64,000 nucleotides of DNA, taken from BNXB01 sp031548005 (lineage in GTDB: Bacteria > Bacteroidota > Bacteroidia > Bacteroidales > Azobacteroidaceae). The notes beneath the pieces were generated by a model that made no database searches, was not told where the DNA came from, and saw only the letters and a program-made list of their open reading frames with translations. The position numbers and the translations under genes are program-made. Each line of letters opens with the position of its first letter. The stretch's first letter is position 1. The stretch covers positions 8,963-72,962 of the forward strand of contig JAVBRK010000073.1 of the NCBI GenBank assembly GCA_031548005.1, written 5' to 3'. Shown one piece after another: positions 9,455 through 18,948 of this stretch.

Positions 9455-9496
9455 CTCTCTTTTACCCGGTATCAATACCCAATAAAAGAGAGTTTT
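9455..9496 (+). terminator. Intrinsic terminator after rho
   Basis: CTCTCTTTTA (9455-9464) pairs with TAAAAGAGAG (9483-9492) and is followed by TTTT. The 10-bp stem closes a loop of 18 nt. It lies 26 nt past the rho stop codon. Confidence 0.85.
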
Positions 9497-9615
9497 CATT
9501 TCTACACGATATTGCAGTCCCGCCTAAAACATTTTCCGGTGAAATTCTAAACAAAAAAAGGACAATGCTTGTTATAGGTTAAAAATAAGATGTTTAATAC
9601 TTAATAATAAATTTT

Positions 9616-10206
9616 ATGAAAAAGAATCTGTTATTTTTCGCTTTAATAATTGGAGTTATGATGGCTGTGGTTTCCTGTAGCAGCACTTCATACTCGCTGT
9701 TAAATAGCAATTTATATCCAGGAAAAGACTTGAAGAGCTATAAAACATTCAGTATTTTGCCATACGATCAACTGAAGTTGCCCCCTGCCATCTCGATCTA
9801 CGATGTTCAGAATATTCAACGCGCAATTGCAAATGAACTGTCTGTAAGAGGATTCAAAGAAGACCAATCCGGAAAAGGAGACATGACTGTGATGACTACG
9901 CTCTATACAAAAACCGAAGTAACAACAAAGGATGCAATCCCCGGGTGGGCTCCGGTCAGACCCTTGGGACCAACAGCCAGTATGTACAGGAGTTATTATG
10001 ACGATGCTCAGATCATCGACAATGTAAGTAAAGACGGTGTTTTGGCTGTCGACCTGATCGATGCAAAAGAAAACGCCATCATTTGGGATGGAGCCGTAAG
10101 TTCTGTAATCGACGATTTGAAAAGTGTCAAAAATCCACAGGAAATCAATAAAGCCTGCGATAAATTGTTCAGCAAATTCCCGATTCCGGTACCTGCAACA
10201 AAATAA
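9616..10206 (+). CDS. DUF4136-like lipoprotein
   Basis: The 196-aa protein has a lipoprotein signal peptide ending in the lipobox VVSC near residue 20, so it should be anchored in the cell envelope facing the periplasm. The mature part (YKTFSILPYDQL, then FKEDQSGKGDMTVMTTLYTKT, and IIWDGAVSSVI near the end) follows the DUF4136 pattern of a small alpha/beta domain of unknown function. It stands alone between the rho terminator and an outer-membrane protein gene with its own promoter. I cannot assign a process. Confidence 0.75.
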   Translation: MKKNLLFFALIIGVMMAVVSCSSTSYSLLNSNLYPGKDLKSYKTFSILPYDQLKLPPAISIYDVQNIQRAIANELSVRGFKEDQSGKGDMTVMTTLYTKTEVTTKDAIPGWAPVRPLGPTASMYRSYYDDAQIIDNVSKDGVLAVDLIDAKENAIIWDGAVSSVIDDLKSVKNPQEINKACDKLFSKFPIPVPATK

Positions 10207-10318
10207 AAAGTCTATTCTATAACTTAAAAATAAGGTTATAAAAGTCAGAAGAAAAGTTCCTTAATACTCTCCTCACTTTTATAACCTCTTTTTTTTGGCA
10301 TCTTTTCAATTTTTTACA

Positions 10319-10348
10319 TTGCAAATTCCGATTGGTTTCGTACTTTTG
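10319..10348 (+). promoter_or_regulatory. Promoter of the outer-membrane protein gene at 10380
   Basis: TTG at 10319-10321 and TACTTTTG at 10341-10348 are separated by 19 nt, which fits the Bacteroidetes -33/-7 arrangement. The ATG follows 31 nt after the -7 element. Confidence 0.75.
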
Positions 10349-10379
10349 CAGCCAGAATAGATTATTAATAATATAAATC

Positions 10380-10919
10380 ATGAAAAAAACATTTTTACTT
10401 TTCTTTATAAGTTTGTTTTCATCCGCAGTGTTTGCACAAAAAGGAGATTTATTTGTAGGTGCTACCGGAGGATATATTACCAATTATAAAGATTTTATGT
10501 ACGGTATCAATGCATCTTATCATCTGGCAGATCCTATCGAAATCAGTTTTACAGGATTAATGAATCCGGATATTACCGAAAAAGATGGAGAAAAAGGATC
10601 CAGTAGTTATACTACAAGTAAAATAAAAATGTATTCTACCAATCTGGACTTTCGTTATTACCTGATCCTGCAACGTTCGTGGGCGATGGGTATTAATCTT
10701 GGAGGACAGTATTCTTACATAGACAAAAAATATCTCAATTCGGCAACTGATGAAGAATATAATGTAAATATTGCCGGATTCAATATCGGATGGCATATGC
10801 GGGCCAACATTACAGAAAACATTAAAGTTAATGGAGGATGGCGCTACACGACCGCCAATCATAATGCCAGCCATCATTTATTTTATGTCGGAGTAGGCTA
10901 TACTTTCAGCCTGTATTAA
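10380..10919 (+). CDS. Small outer-membrane beta-barrel protein
   Basis: The 179-aa protein begins with a signal peptide (MKKTFLLFFISLFSSAVFA, cut before QKGD). The rest alternates polar and aromatic residues in strands ending with a terminal aromatic (VGVGYTFSLY), the hallmark of an eight-stranded outer-membrane barrel of the OmpA/OmpW-like porin-family group. Function is unknown. It converges with another barrel gene at 11004 across a shared hairpin terminator. Confidence 0.75.
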   Translation: MKKTFLLFFISLFSSAVFAQKGDLFVGATGGYITNYKDFMYGINASYHLADPIEISFTGLMNPDITEKDGEKGSSSYTTSKIKMYSTNLDFRYYLILQRSWAMGINLGGQYSYIDKKYLNSATDEEYNVNIAGFNIGWHMRANITENIKVNGGWRYTTANHNASHHLFYVGVGYTFSLY

Positions 10920-10949
10920 TCTTCGCAGGGTAATTCTACAAAATAAAAG

Positions 10950-10984
10950 AGCCGGCGCCTAAAAAACAAGCGCCGGCTTTCTTA
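10950..10984. terminator. Bidirectional intrinsic terminator between two barrel genes
   Basis: AGCCGGCGC (10950-10958) pairs perfectly with GCGCCGGCT (10970-10978) around an A-rich loop. It is followed by TTTCTT on the plus strand and by a T-rich run on the minus strand. It serves the convergent genes ending at 10919 and 11004. Confidence 0.92.
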
Positions 10985-11003
10985 TTTACAGAATATGATT
11001 TTT

Positions 11004-11771
11004 TCACTTCAAACGGTAAGAGTAGCCCAGCATAACAGTCCCTACCCCAATTCGATTATTTCCATTGGCCTCGTCTTTCTGAAGTTTCAGAAAACCGTAG
11101 TTACCACCTCCCTCGATAAAAACACTGCTTCTTCCGAAACGATAGGCCAATCCAACATTTCCAGATAATCCACAGTTAACCGTATTCATCTGAGATTTGA
11201 TATTATCATCTCTGCCGAAATCCTGCTTTCCGACAGGTAATGGCTGCTGTCCTGCTTTATCTAAATAAATACTACTACTGCCACTTGTCTCCTGGGTTGC
11301 TCCCATCAGAAAAGAAACAAAAGGGCCACCGCTCACATAAACACGGAATGGAGAAGTTTCACCCAAGTTCCAACCAAACTTGGCCAATACAGGAACCATC
11401 AGATAGTCGAATTTAGTCTCACTATCAAAGTCGGCATACAAGTAATCGATACCAGCCGGAATATATGGTTTAAACTGATCCGGAATCATCCGGGGAGGAA
11501 TGGCCTGCATCCCATCTCTTTTCCCTCCCTGACCGGAATATTCAATCATGGGTTGTAAAGAAAAACAATCTGTAAAATGAAATTCGGCAAAAATACCGGC
11601 TCCCCCTGCCAGCCTGGAACTGTACCCCTGACTCATCGGATTATCTCCACTGGCCGTAATTTTCGGAATGCTCAATCCACCTCTTGCCCCGATCGAAATA
11701 CCTTTCGACTGAGCGCTGACAGACAAAGAAATAATACTTAAAAAACTTAAAACCAATACAATCTTTTTCAT
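11004..11771 (-). CDS. Outer-membrane beta-barrel protein (PorT-like)
   Basis: The protein is 255 aa when started at the ATG at 11771, which places a clean signal peptide at the N-terminus (MKKIVLVLSFLSIISLSVSA, then QSKG). An in-frame start 45 nt upstream would put charged residues before the signal and is less likely. The body shows barrel strands such as GISIGARGGLSIPKI and VGLAYRFGRSSVFIEGG and ends in an aromatic-rich strand. It resembles the porin/PorT-type outer-membrane barrels of Bacteroidetes, without a more precise role. Confidence 0.75.
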   Translation of the reverse strand: MKKIVLVLSFLSIISLSVSAQSKGISIGARGGLSIPKITASGDNPMSQGYSSRLAGGAGIFAEFHFTDCFSLQPMIEYSGQGGKRDGMQAIPPRMIPDQFKPYIPAGIDYLYADFDSETKFDYLMVPVLAKFGWNLGETSPFRVYVSGGPFVSFLMGATQETSGSSSIYLDKAGQQPLPVGKQDFGRDDNIKSQMNTVNCGLSGNVGLAYRFGRSSVFIEGGGNYGFLKLQKDEANGNNRIGVGTVMLGYSYRLK

Positions 11772-12137
11772 AAACCTTGCAATTAGAATTTTGTATATTT
11801 TTATTTGTTTACTCAATCAAATATCCGTTTGATTTTCTTCATTCACAAAGGTAAATAAGATAAATAATCATCCTGTTCGTTTCAGTCCCGGATATTGCAG
11901 GTTCAGTAAAATAAACCGGACTTGCCTTGTCATTCTGTTATATTTTTGTTTCCATCTGATTTGACACACGAATTATGAATAACAAAAAAAAGGTGTTAAA
12001 AGTTATGTATGAATCCGATTATTTACAATCATAAAAAAATAAACATCAGGATATCAACAAAATACAATCAATAAAAATATCTGCCACCTGTAAATTATAC
12101 AGACCAGTATCCGGCCAATTCTTATTTATAAACAAAT
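11772..12137. promoter_or_regulatory. Divergent promoter region between barrel and sulfatase genes
   Basis: This 366-nt gap has no gene. On the minus strand TACCTTTG (complement of 11846-11853) is a -7 element 75 nt before the barrel gene. On the plus strand TATTTTTG at 11941-11948 is a candidate -7 element about 190 nt before the sulfatase, giving a long AT-rich leader (11955-12137) in which I see no clear folded element. Confidence 0.5.
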
Positions 12138-13733
12138 ATGAAAATGAGTTTAAAAGACAAATTGAAACAGTGCAGTAAGGTTGCAGCCGTAGGGGCTGTT
12201 TTAGCAACGGGAGTTCTTATCCCGCAAAATGCGGAGGCCCAGAAGCAAGGTAAAGCGCAAGAAAAACCCAATATTCTGGTGATTATGGGTGACGATATCG
12301 GACTTTGGAACTTGAGTTGCTGGAACCACGGAATGATGGGATTTCAAACTCCCAACATCGACAGGATCGCCAACCAAGGGATCTTATTTACTGATTACTA
12401 TGGACAACAGAGTTGTACGGCAGGGCGATCCGCCTTTATTACCGGACAATGCCCGTTCCGTACCGGATTATCGAAAGTAGGGATGCCGGGAGCCAAAGTA
12501 GGGATTCAGAAAGAAGATCCGACTATTGCCGAGTTTTTGAAACCGTTGGGGTATATGTGTGGACAATTCGGTAAAAATCACCTTGGAGACCGGGATGAAT
12601 TTTTACCTACAAACCATGGCTTCGACGAATTTTTCGGAAATCTTTACCATTTGAATGCAGAAGAAGAACCCGAAAATCCGGATTATCCGAAAGATCCCGA
12701 ATATCGTAAACGATTCGGACCAAGAGGAGTAATCCGCTCTACTGCCGATGGAAAAGTAGAAGATACCGGTCCATTAACAAAAAAACGGATGGAAACTGTG
12801 GACGAAGAATTTATGGCTGCCACCAAAGATTTTATAACCCGCCAAACAAAAGCAGGAAAGCCATTTTTCACCTGGTTTAATTCCACCCGTATGCACGTAT
12901 ATACACACCTGAAACCAGGGGTTGACGGCAAAACCGGACTGGGGCTGCAAGCCGATGGTATGACCGAACATGACGGCCAGGTTGGAGAATTATTGAAATT
13001 ATTGGATGACTTAGGAATCACCGAAAATACGATTGTAATTTATACAACAGATAATGGAGCCATGAAATGCGAATGGCCCGATGGCGGATCTTCTCCCTTT
13101 CGTGGAGAGAAAAATACCAATTGGGAAGGAGCTTATCGCGTACCTTGCGCTGTATCCTGGCCTGCTCAAATCAAAGCCGGACAGAATATCAATGAAATCT
13201 TCTCTGCCGAAGACTGGTTGCCTACCTTAGTTGCTGCTGCAGGTGGAGATCCGAACTTACGTGAAAACGCCCGTAAAGGAGTTCAAGCCGGAAATAAAAA
13301 TTTCAAAATATACATCGATGGCTACAACCAATTGCCATTACTGACCGGAAAAACCAGTAAAGGTCCCCGCAACGAGTTTTTCTACTTTAGCGATGATGGA
13401 GAGCTGGTAGGATTCCGCCAGGGAAATTATAAATACATTTACCAGGTACAACGCGCCCAGGGGCAAGCTGTTTGGAGCGAGCCTTTTGTTAAGTTGCGCA
13501 GTTCTAAGATCATGGATCTACGCTCCGACCCGTTTGAAACCGCCTGGGGTAACTCAGCCTTTTATGATAAATGGGCAATGGAACATGCATTTATGATTGT
13601 TCCGGCACAAGCTACTGTTGCAAAATACCTGGAAACCTACAAGGAATTTCCTCCGCGACAAAAGCCCGCATCATTCAATATCGATGCTCAGATTGAAGAT
13701 ATGTATCGTCTGATGTCAACAAATAAAGATTAA
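12138..13733 (+). CDS. Secreted arylsulfatase (Cys-type, needs anSME)
   Basis: Sulfatases remove sulfate from glycans or other esters. This 531-aa protein has a signal peptide ending near residue 34 (QNAEA), then the alkaline-phosphatase-superfamily core: the metal site MGDDIG, the active-site motif SCTAGRSAF (C-x-A-x-R type) near residue 95, and the second metal site YTTDNG. In anaerobes the Cys is turned into formylglycine by the radical-SAM enzyme anSME; no anSME gene is visible in this window. It stands alone, with no SusC/D pair beside it, so the substrate is open. Confidence 0.92.
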   Translation: MKMSLKDKLKQCSKVAAVGAVLATGVLIPQNAEAQKQGKAQEKPNILVIMGDDIGLWNLSCWNHGMMGFQTPNIDRIANQGILFTDYYGQQSCTAGRSAFITGQCPFRTGLSKVGMPGAKVGIQKEDPTIAEFLKPLGYMCGQFGKNHLGDRDEFLPTNHGFDEFFGNLYHLNAEEEPENPDYPKDPEYRKRFGPRGVIRSTADGKVEDTGPLTKKRMETVDEEFMAATKDFITRQTKAGKPFFTWFNSTRMHVYTHLKPGVDGKTGLGLQADGMTEHDGQVGELLKLLDDLGITENTIVIYTTDNGAMKCEWPDGGSSPFRGEKNTNWEGAYRVPCAVSWPAQIKAGQNINEIFSAEDWLPTLVAAAGGDPNLRENARKGVQAGNKNFKIYIDGYNQLPLLTGKTSKGPRNEFFYFSDDGELVGFRQGNYKYIYQVQRAQGQAVWSEPFVKLRSSKIMDLRSDPFETAWGNSAFYDKWAMEHAFMIVPAQATVAKYLETYKEFPPRQKPASFNIDAQIEDMYRLMSTNKD

Positions 13734-13865
13734 TTCTCAACTGGATTAATAACAAACTATCGAAACGATTCTATAACTTTCCTCTGTGTCTAACCAAACC
13801 TATTTTTACGAAAGTTGTAGGATCGTTTTTCATTTTCCGACCACTAATTATTAAAAGAATTATAT

Positions 13866-13873
13866 TATTTTTG
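13866..13873 (+). promoter_or_regulatory. -7 element of the histidine kinase operon
   Basis: TATTTTTG fits the TAnnTTTG consensus. Its final G would be the first base of an alternative GTG start at 13873, which therefore cannot be in the transcript. This supports the ATG at 13891 as the kinase start. Confidence 0.55.
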
Positions 13874-13890
13874 TGGAAAATGATCTGTTA

Positions 13891-14934
13891 ATGAGGCTTT
13901 ATAAAAAGAAATACGATTTACTGTCATACACACTCCTATTTTCGGGATTAGGATGCTTTTCCTACTTCTTTATCGTTAACTATACCAATGTTCCTTCGGG
14001 ACATCATGATTCTTTAAGTTCTTTTCAGGCATTCTCTATTGTGGTGTTGATTTTCAATTTCTTTGGATATATTCTTTTGTATGTAAACGAGAAAATAGGA
14101 GTAAAAGCCCTCTCATTCCCAGGCAACAAAGCCAATATCGCACTTTATATCCTGCTGATCGGTACATTCTTATTTTTTTTAAACTACGTAATAGTAGCTT
14201 GTATCAAATGGATGGCCGGATTACATGACCCGTTCATTCTGCAAACACATGGAATTCAAATGTTTTCGATCTGTTGGCTAGTTCAGTTGATTATGGTCGG
14301 ACAAATTGTTATCAATAATTTTTATAAACAATTGACTGATGTGTACCGAAAGGCGTCTGAATTAGAAGAGAGTGCCGCTCAGGTAAAATATCAGGCATTA
14401 CAGAGTCAGCTAAACCCGCATTTTCTGTTTAACAGCCTGAATACATTAATTTCCGAAATCGAATATAATCCTAAAAATGCGACCTTATTCACACACCATC
14501 TTTCAGATGTATACCGTTATATTTTACAGGAAAATAACCAGCAATTGACAACATTACAATCGGAATTGGACTTTCTGCAATCCTATCTTTTTCTGCATCA
14601 GGCCAGGCTCGGTGATTGCATATTGATGCAAAGCCAGATCGGGACGACTTTTTTAGAAATGAAAGTACCCCCGCTTACCTTGCAGTTACTGATCGAAAAT
14701 GTGATCAAGCACAATATCATCAGCCTTACCAAGCCAATGACCATCGATATTTCTGTTGAAGAACAAAACAGAGTATTGGTAGTAAGTAATCAGATCCGTA
14801 TAAAGAAAACAGCCGCCCCTTCGGGGAAAGGATTGAAAAACCTTTCTGAACGTTATTTTTTACTGTGCGAAAAAAATATTGAGATTGAGAACGATGATCA
14901 GCAGTTCACAGTTAAAGTGCCTTTATTACAATGA
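13891..14934 (+). CDS. LytS/YehU-type sensor histidine kinase
   Basis: The 347-aa protein has four predicted membrane helices in residues 1-155, then a short coiled segment and the His_kinase domain: LQSQLNPHFLFNSLNTL carries the phosphorylated His, and LLIENVIKHN is the N-box of the ATP-binding part. It has no extracytoplasmic sensor domain, so the membrane helices or a partner protein probably sense the signal. Its stop overlaps the response-regulator start by 4 nt (ATGA), a firm sign of a cognate pair. Confidence 0.92.
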   Translation: MRLYKKKYDLLSYTLLFSGLGCFSYFFIVNYTNVPSGHHDSLSSFQAFSIVVLIFNFFGYILLYVNEKIGVKALSFPGNKANIALYILLIGTFLFFLNYVIVACIKWMAGLHDPFILQTHGIQMFSICWLVQLIMVGQIVINNFYKQLTDVYRKASELEESAAQVKYQALQSQLNPHFLFNSLNTLISEIEYNPKNATLFTHHLSDVYRYILQENNQQLTTLQSELDFLQSYLFLHQARLGDCILMQSQIGTTFLEMKVPPLTLQLLIENVIKHNIISLTKPMTIDISVEEQNRVLVVSNQIRIKKTAAPSGKGLKNLSERYFLLCEKNIEIENDDQQFTVKVPLLQ

Positions 14935-15713
14935 ATGATATCAGAGCGGCCATTATAGAAGATGAATTGCCGGCAGCACGCCTGCTAAACAGCCTGTTGG
15001 CCCAATTGCGTCCCAATTGGATTATTTCGGTTTTACCCGGAAATATAGAAGAAGCGACAGCATGGTTTAAACAACACCCACACCCTGATATTCTGTTTCT
15101 GGACATCCATCTGAACGATGGGGATTCATTTCAATTGATCGAGCAAGCTAATCCTTCCTGCATGATTATTTTTACGACGGCTTATGATGAATATGCTTTA
15201 AAAGCTTTTTCTGTAAACAGTATCGATTATCTTCTCAAGCCAATTCACCGGGAAAGATTAGAAGAAGCAATCTTAAAATTCGAAAAAATATCGACACCGT
15301 TACATGCCGCCCATCTTCAGCAAAACCAGCAGATTCATGAACTGATTCTTCAACTGTCACAGCCGGGAAAAACTTACCGTACCCGCTTTCTTATTTCAGG
15401 AGGGAATAAATTCTTCACCTTGCAGGTAGAAGATATCGCCTATTTTTATAGTGAGAATAAAATTACATTTGCCGTAACTAAACAAAATAAGGAACACATG
15501 ATCGATCTGTGCTTAGACAAACTGACAGAGCAACTCGATCCCAATCTGTTCTTCCGCACTAACCGGCAAACAATCATCAATATCAATGCCATTCAAAGGA
15601 TAGAGCCTTATTTTCAAAATAAAATAACAGTACATACCCATCCTCCGTTCAAAGAACACATTGTGATCAGCCGGGAGAAAGCAAATGAATTCAAAAAATG
15701 GTTAAATTACTGA
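14931..15713 (+). CDS. LytTR-family response regulator
   Basis: The 260-aa protein has a receiver domain at residues 1-120, with acidic residues EDE near 11-13, the phospho-acceptor Asp in ILFLDIHLND and Lys in LLKPIHRE. A C-terminal LytTR DNA-binding domain (about 150-255; YRTRFLISGGNKF, then FFRTNRQTIINI) follows. LytTR regulators bind paired direct repeats and often control envelope or secreted-protein genes. The targets are not evident here. Confidence 0.93.
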   Translation: MNDIRAAIIEDELPAARLLNSLLAQLRPNWIISVLPGNIEEATAWFKQHPHPDILFLDIHLNDGDSFQLIEQANPSCMIIFTTAYDEYALKAFSVNSIDYLLKPIHRERLEEAILKFEKISTPLHAAHLQQNQQIHELILQLSQPGKTYRTRFLISGGNKFFTLQVEDIAYFYSENKITFAVTKQNKEHMIDLCLDKLTEQLDPNLFFRTNRQTIININAIQRIEPYFQNKITVHTHPPFKEHIVISREKANEFKKWLNY

Positions 15714-15724
15714 CCTCTCCTTGG

Positions 15725-16633
15725 TTACTCCACTCCGGCGAGTTTAGGATCGATCATAATACGGCCGCAATGCTCGCAAACAATGATCTTTTTTCTTAGC
15801 TTGATATCCAGTTGTCTTTGGGGTGGGATTTTATTAAAGCATCCTCCACAGGCATCACGTTGAATATACACCACAGCTAAGCCGTTGCGGGCGCTTTTAC
15901 GAATACGTTTAAAAGCGGTCAGCAAGCGAGGCTCGATCGTGGTTTCGATCTGTTTGGCCTGCTCACGAAGTTGCTCTTCCTGAATTTTTGTTTCTGAGAC
16001 AATCTCGTCCAGTTCTTCTTTTTTCATCTTCAGATCTGCCTGACGGTCCTCCAATAAGGTCTTACATTTCTGAATTTCCTCATTCATCATCTTGCTATCA
16101 GCAGTAAACTCTCCGATACGTTTCTCGGCCAGTTCTACTTCCAGTCCCTGAAACTCGACTTCTTTCGACAAGCTATCGAATTCCCGGTTATTTCTGACAT
16201 TATCTAATTGTTCTTTATATTTGGCTATCAGAGTATTTGAGTCCGATATCTTATTTTTATGCTGGCTGATAGCTGTATCGATATCCTTAAGATCCAATTG
16301 AAAGTTCTGAATTCTGGTCTGTAATCCGGCGACTTCATCCTCCAGATCCTGCACTTCCAGCGGGAGTTCTCCGCGAAGCGTTTTGATCTTATCTATTTCA
16401 GACAACATAGATTGCAACTGATACAGATTACTTAACTTCTGCTCTACAGACAATTCTTTTTCAGATGTAGATTTAGAGGAAGTTTGTTGTTCTACAGCCG
16501 GGCTGTTCTCTGCAGCAACACTCTCGTCCTTTTCAGGCTTTTCAACTGATTTTATTGTTTTTGCTGCTGCTTTCTTTTCTTTTTCCGGTTTTTCTGCCGT
16601 TGTTTTTTCCTTTGTAACTTTATCTTTTGCCAT
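15725..16633 (-). CDS. Coiled-coil C4-type zinc-ribbon protein (CdsZ-like)
   Basis: The 302-aa protein has a Lys/Glu/Ala-rich unstructured N-terminus (residues 1-65), a long antiparallel coiled coil (about 65-240) and a C-terminal zinc ribbon. The ribbon's ligands are in CGGCFNKIPPQ and CEHCGRIMID. This is the architecture of the zf-RING_7/CdsZ family, proposed to bind nucleic acid or act in gene regulation. It lies 7 nt after NIF3 on the same strand, a pairing seen widely in Bacteroidetes and other bacteria. Confidence 0.85.
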   Translation of the reverse strand: MAKDKVTKEKTTAEKPEKEKKAAAKTIKSVEKPEKDESVAAENSPAVEQQTSSKSTSEKELSVEQKLSNLYQLQSMLSEIDKIKTLRGELPLEVQDLEDEVAGLQTRIQNFQLDLKDIDTAISQHKNKISDSNTLIAKYKEQLDNVRNNREFDSLSKEVEFQGLEVELAEKRIGEFTADSKMMNEEIQKCKTLLEDRQADLKMKKEELDEIVSETKIQEEQLREQAKQIETTIEPRLLTAFKRIRKSARNGLAVVYIQRDACGGCFNKIPPQRQLDIKLRKKIIVCEHCGRIMIDPKLAGVE

Positions 16634-16640
16634 ATCTTGA

Positions 16641-17735
16641 TCAGATGTATTTTACTGGATTTGAATTCACCCTTGAAAAATGAAGGGCAAAGTTAGGATT
16701 TTTTTTTGTAATAATATCAAAAAACAACTCTTTTGTACAAATTTCAGACTCGTAATGTCCGGTTACAGCCAATAGAATTTTATCTTCCACATCGTAATAG
16801 TCATTGTACTTAGCCTCCCCTGTAATAAAAATATCCGCACCATAAGCAATTGCTTCCGGAATCAGGAATGCTCCGCTCCCACCGCATATGGCCACTTCTT
16901 GTATATTTTTATTCCGTAAAGACGAGTGCTTGAGAATATCAAGCTGAAATATTTCTTTCAGACGCTGCAAAAAAGAGGTTTCTTCTTCCGGTAAAGGGAG
17001 CTCTCCAACCACCCCCGATCCAACTGATTTCCAGTCATTTGCAAGAGAATAAAAATCATACGCCGGCTCTTCATACGGATGAGAAGCTAAAAGGGCGCGT
17101 AATACTGCTGTTTTTTTATACGCAGGCATAATTGTTTCGATGCGAACCTCCGGTTCTACATGCACCTGCCCGATCGTACCGACAAACGGCCTGGCCCCGG
17201 GTTGAGCACGAAAAGTCCCCTCTCCGCACAAATTATAACTACAGGAATCGTAATTCCCGATATGACCGGCTCCGGCATTAAACAAAGCCGAGCGAACGGT
17301 TTCGGCAGACTCCTGGGGAACAAAAGTCACCAATTTCAATAAATGGTCTTTTTTAGGACTCAATATCCGGATATTCTGCAACCCTATTTTTTCCGCTATC
17401 CGGAAACTTACCCCTCCCGGAGCATTATCGAGGTTGGTATGTGCGGCATAAATAACCAGATCGTGCTTACATGCTTTCGCTACACAACGCTCGATGTAAG
17501 TTCGTCCGGTTATTGATTTCAGAGGTTTGAATAACAACGGATGGTGCGATATTATCAGGTTACATTCCAGAGCAAGAGCTTCTTCAAGCACTTCTTCCGT
17601 GACATCGAGGCAAAGCAACACTCCCGTTACGGTTTGCACAGGATTTCCGACCTGCAGTCCGGAATTATCGAAACCATCCTGTAAAGACAGAGGTGCAAAC
17701 TCCTCCAGAGCCGATAATATCTGAGAAACTTTCAT
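16641..17735 (-). CDS. NIF3-like dinuclear metal-center protein (YqfO type)
   Basis: NIF3 family proteins form hexameric rings with two metals per subunit; GTP cyclohydrolase I type 2 is an old label and the function is unsettled. The start at 17735 (MKVSQILSALEEFAPL, 364 aa) matches the family N-terminus; an upstream start would overlap the preceding gene. Metal ligands are visible in IISHHPLLF, the VIYAAHTNLDNAPGG segment and the C-terminal TGHYESE. A central CutA/PII-like insert (about 125-240, LVTFVPQESAETV) makes it the long YqfO form. Confidence 0.92.
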   Translation of the reverse strand: MKVSQILSALEEFAPLSLQDGFDNSGLQVGNPVQTVTGVLLCLDVTEEVLEEALALECNLIISHHPLLFKPLKSITGRTYIERCVAKACKHDLVIYAAHTNLDNAPGGVSFRIAEKIGLQNIRILSPKKDHLLKLVTFVPQESAETVRSALFNAGAGHIGNYDSCSYNLCGEGTFRAQPGARPFVGTIGQVHVEPEVRIETIMPAYKKTAVLRALLASHPYEEPAYDFYSLANDWKSVGSGVVGELPLPEEETSFLQRLKEIFQLDILKHSSLRNKNIQEVAICGGSGAFLIPEAIAYGADIFITGEAKYNDYYDVEDKILLAVTGHYESEICTKELFFDIITKKNPNFALHFSRVNSNPVKYI

Positions 17736-17736
17736 G

Positions 17737-18390
17737 TCAGAAATTAAAGGTATATCCGATCGAATAAACGATCTGATTCCCGTAAGGAGAATAATTAATC
17801 CCATCCGATTTATACTGGATCACATCATAATAGATCATAGCGCTGATTCCTCCACGATTACCCGCGGGAATTACCACCCCTCCCCCAAGCAGAAGGCAGG
17901 GAACAAATTTAGACCCGTCACCGTAATTTCCCCAGGAATAATACCCTTCCGGCTGTACCTGAAGGCTGATATAACGAACAGGATTGGCCCGGGCGTATAT
18001 GTTCAAACCTAAGTAGTTCTGGGAAACATCGTCGATAAAATCGTAATCGTATTTATAATAGTTATAACTAATCCCGGTTCCGAGAGTAAAATAGTCGTTA
18101 ATCCGGTATCCCACCTGAGGTGCGACATTGATAGATGTATAATCTCCGAATACCATCCCGAACGATCCTCCCAACACCATGCGATTGCGATCGAAAGACG
18201 AACCGGAAGCAGGCTGCGGCTTCTGCTTTTGTGAACTTTGAGGTGACTGCATCACCTGTTCGGTTTGTTCCAGATGAAACAACTGCGGAGAATTATTCGC
18301 AGGGGCAGGAACTGTATCATAATGAAAAGACTGGGCGCAAACCCCAAAAGATGATAAAAAAATGATTGAAATCAACAATACGATTCTCAT
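17737..18390 (-). CDS. Outer-membrane beta-barrel protein
   Basis: The 217-aa protein has a signal peptide (MRIVLLISIIFLSSFGVCA), a Gln/Pro/Ser-rich linker (about 25-65), and then barrel-like strands such as VLGGSFGMVFGDYTSINVAPQ and a terminal aromatic strand QIVYSIGYTFNF. Function is unknown. It lies one base upstream of NIF3, so the two are probably co-transcribed. Confidence 0.75.
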   Translation of the reverse strand: MRIVLLISIIFLSSFGVCAQSFHYDTVPAPANNSPQLFHLEQTEQVMQSPQSSQKQKPQPASGSSFDRNRMVLGGSFGMVFGDYTSINVAPQVGYRINDYFTLGTGISYNYYKYDYDFIDDVSQNYLGLNIYARANPVRYISLQVQPEGYYSWGNYGDGSKFVPCLLLGGGVVIPAGNRGGISAMIYYDVIQYKSDGINYSPYGNQIVYSIGYTFNF

Positions 18391-18460
18391 AATTCAGCTG
18401 ATAATATAATTTTTAATATATAATAATCTATAACAGTGCAAATGTAATAAAAAAATGAAC

Positions 18461-18910
18461 TTAACGTTTTATCAGACGTTTTTTTGCTATTTTTTCATAT
18501 CCGGTTCCCGGAATACCATAATTACAATACGGATAGATACTGATCCCTCCGCGAGGAGTGAAAATCCCGGTCACCTCGATATACTTAGGCTCCATTAATT
18601 TGATCAGGTCCTTCATAATAATATTCACACAATCTTCGTGAAATGCTCCATGATTCCGAAAGCTGAACAAATATAGTTTAAGGCTTTTACTCTCCACCAT
18701 TTTTTCTGCGGGAATATAGCAAATCCTGATTGTTGCAAAATCAGGTTGTCCCGTAATCGGACATAAACTGGTAAATTCTGGACAGTTAAATTCCACCCAG
18801 TAATCATTTTCAGAATGCTTATTGATAAATATCTCCAAAACCTCAGGAGCATAATCCTGTTTGTATTCTGTTTTTCCTCCCAAATGGGTCAGACCAGCTG
18901 TTTGATCCAT
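18461..18910 (-). CDS. queF: NADPH-dependent preQ0 reductase QueF
   Basis: QueF reduces the nitrile of 7-cyano-7-deazaguanine (preQ0) to the amine preQ1 in queuosine synthesis. The 149-aa single-domain form shows the catalytic Cys in EFTSLCPITGQPD and the QueF signature ESKSLKLYLFSFRNHG. The T-fold substrate Glu is in YWVEFNCPE. It lies 38 nt behind queC on the same strand, so both steps of preQ1 formation are in one operon. queD and queE are not in the window. Confidence 0.96.
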   Translation of the reverse strand: MDQTAGLTHLGGKTEYKQDYAPEVLEIFINKHSENDYWVEFNCPEFTSLCPITGQPDFATIRICYIPAEKMVESKSLKLYLFSFRNHGAFHEDCVNIIMKDLIKLMEPKYIEVTGIFTPRGGISIYPYCNYGIPGTGYEKIAKKRLIKR

Positions 18911-18948
18911 AAATTTGATAAAATTGAACGTTTAATATTTTTATTTTT

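Noticed and set aside
13873..13890. GTG start of the histidine kinase at 13873
   Set aside because: Its G is the last base of the TATTTTTG promoter element, so it should not be transcribed; the ATG at 13891 is preferred.
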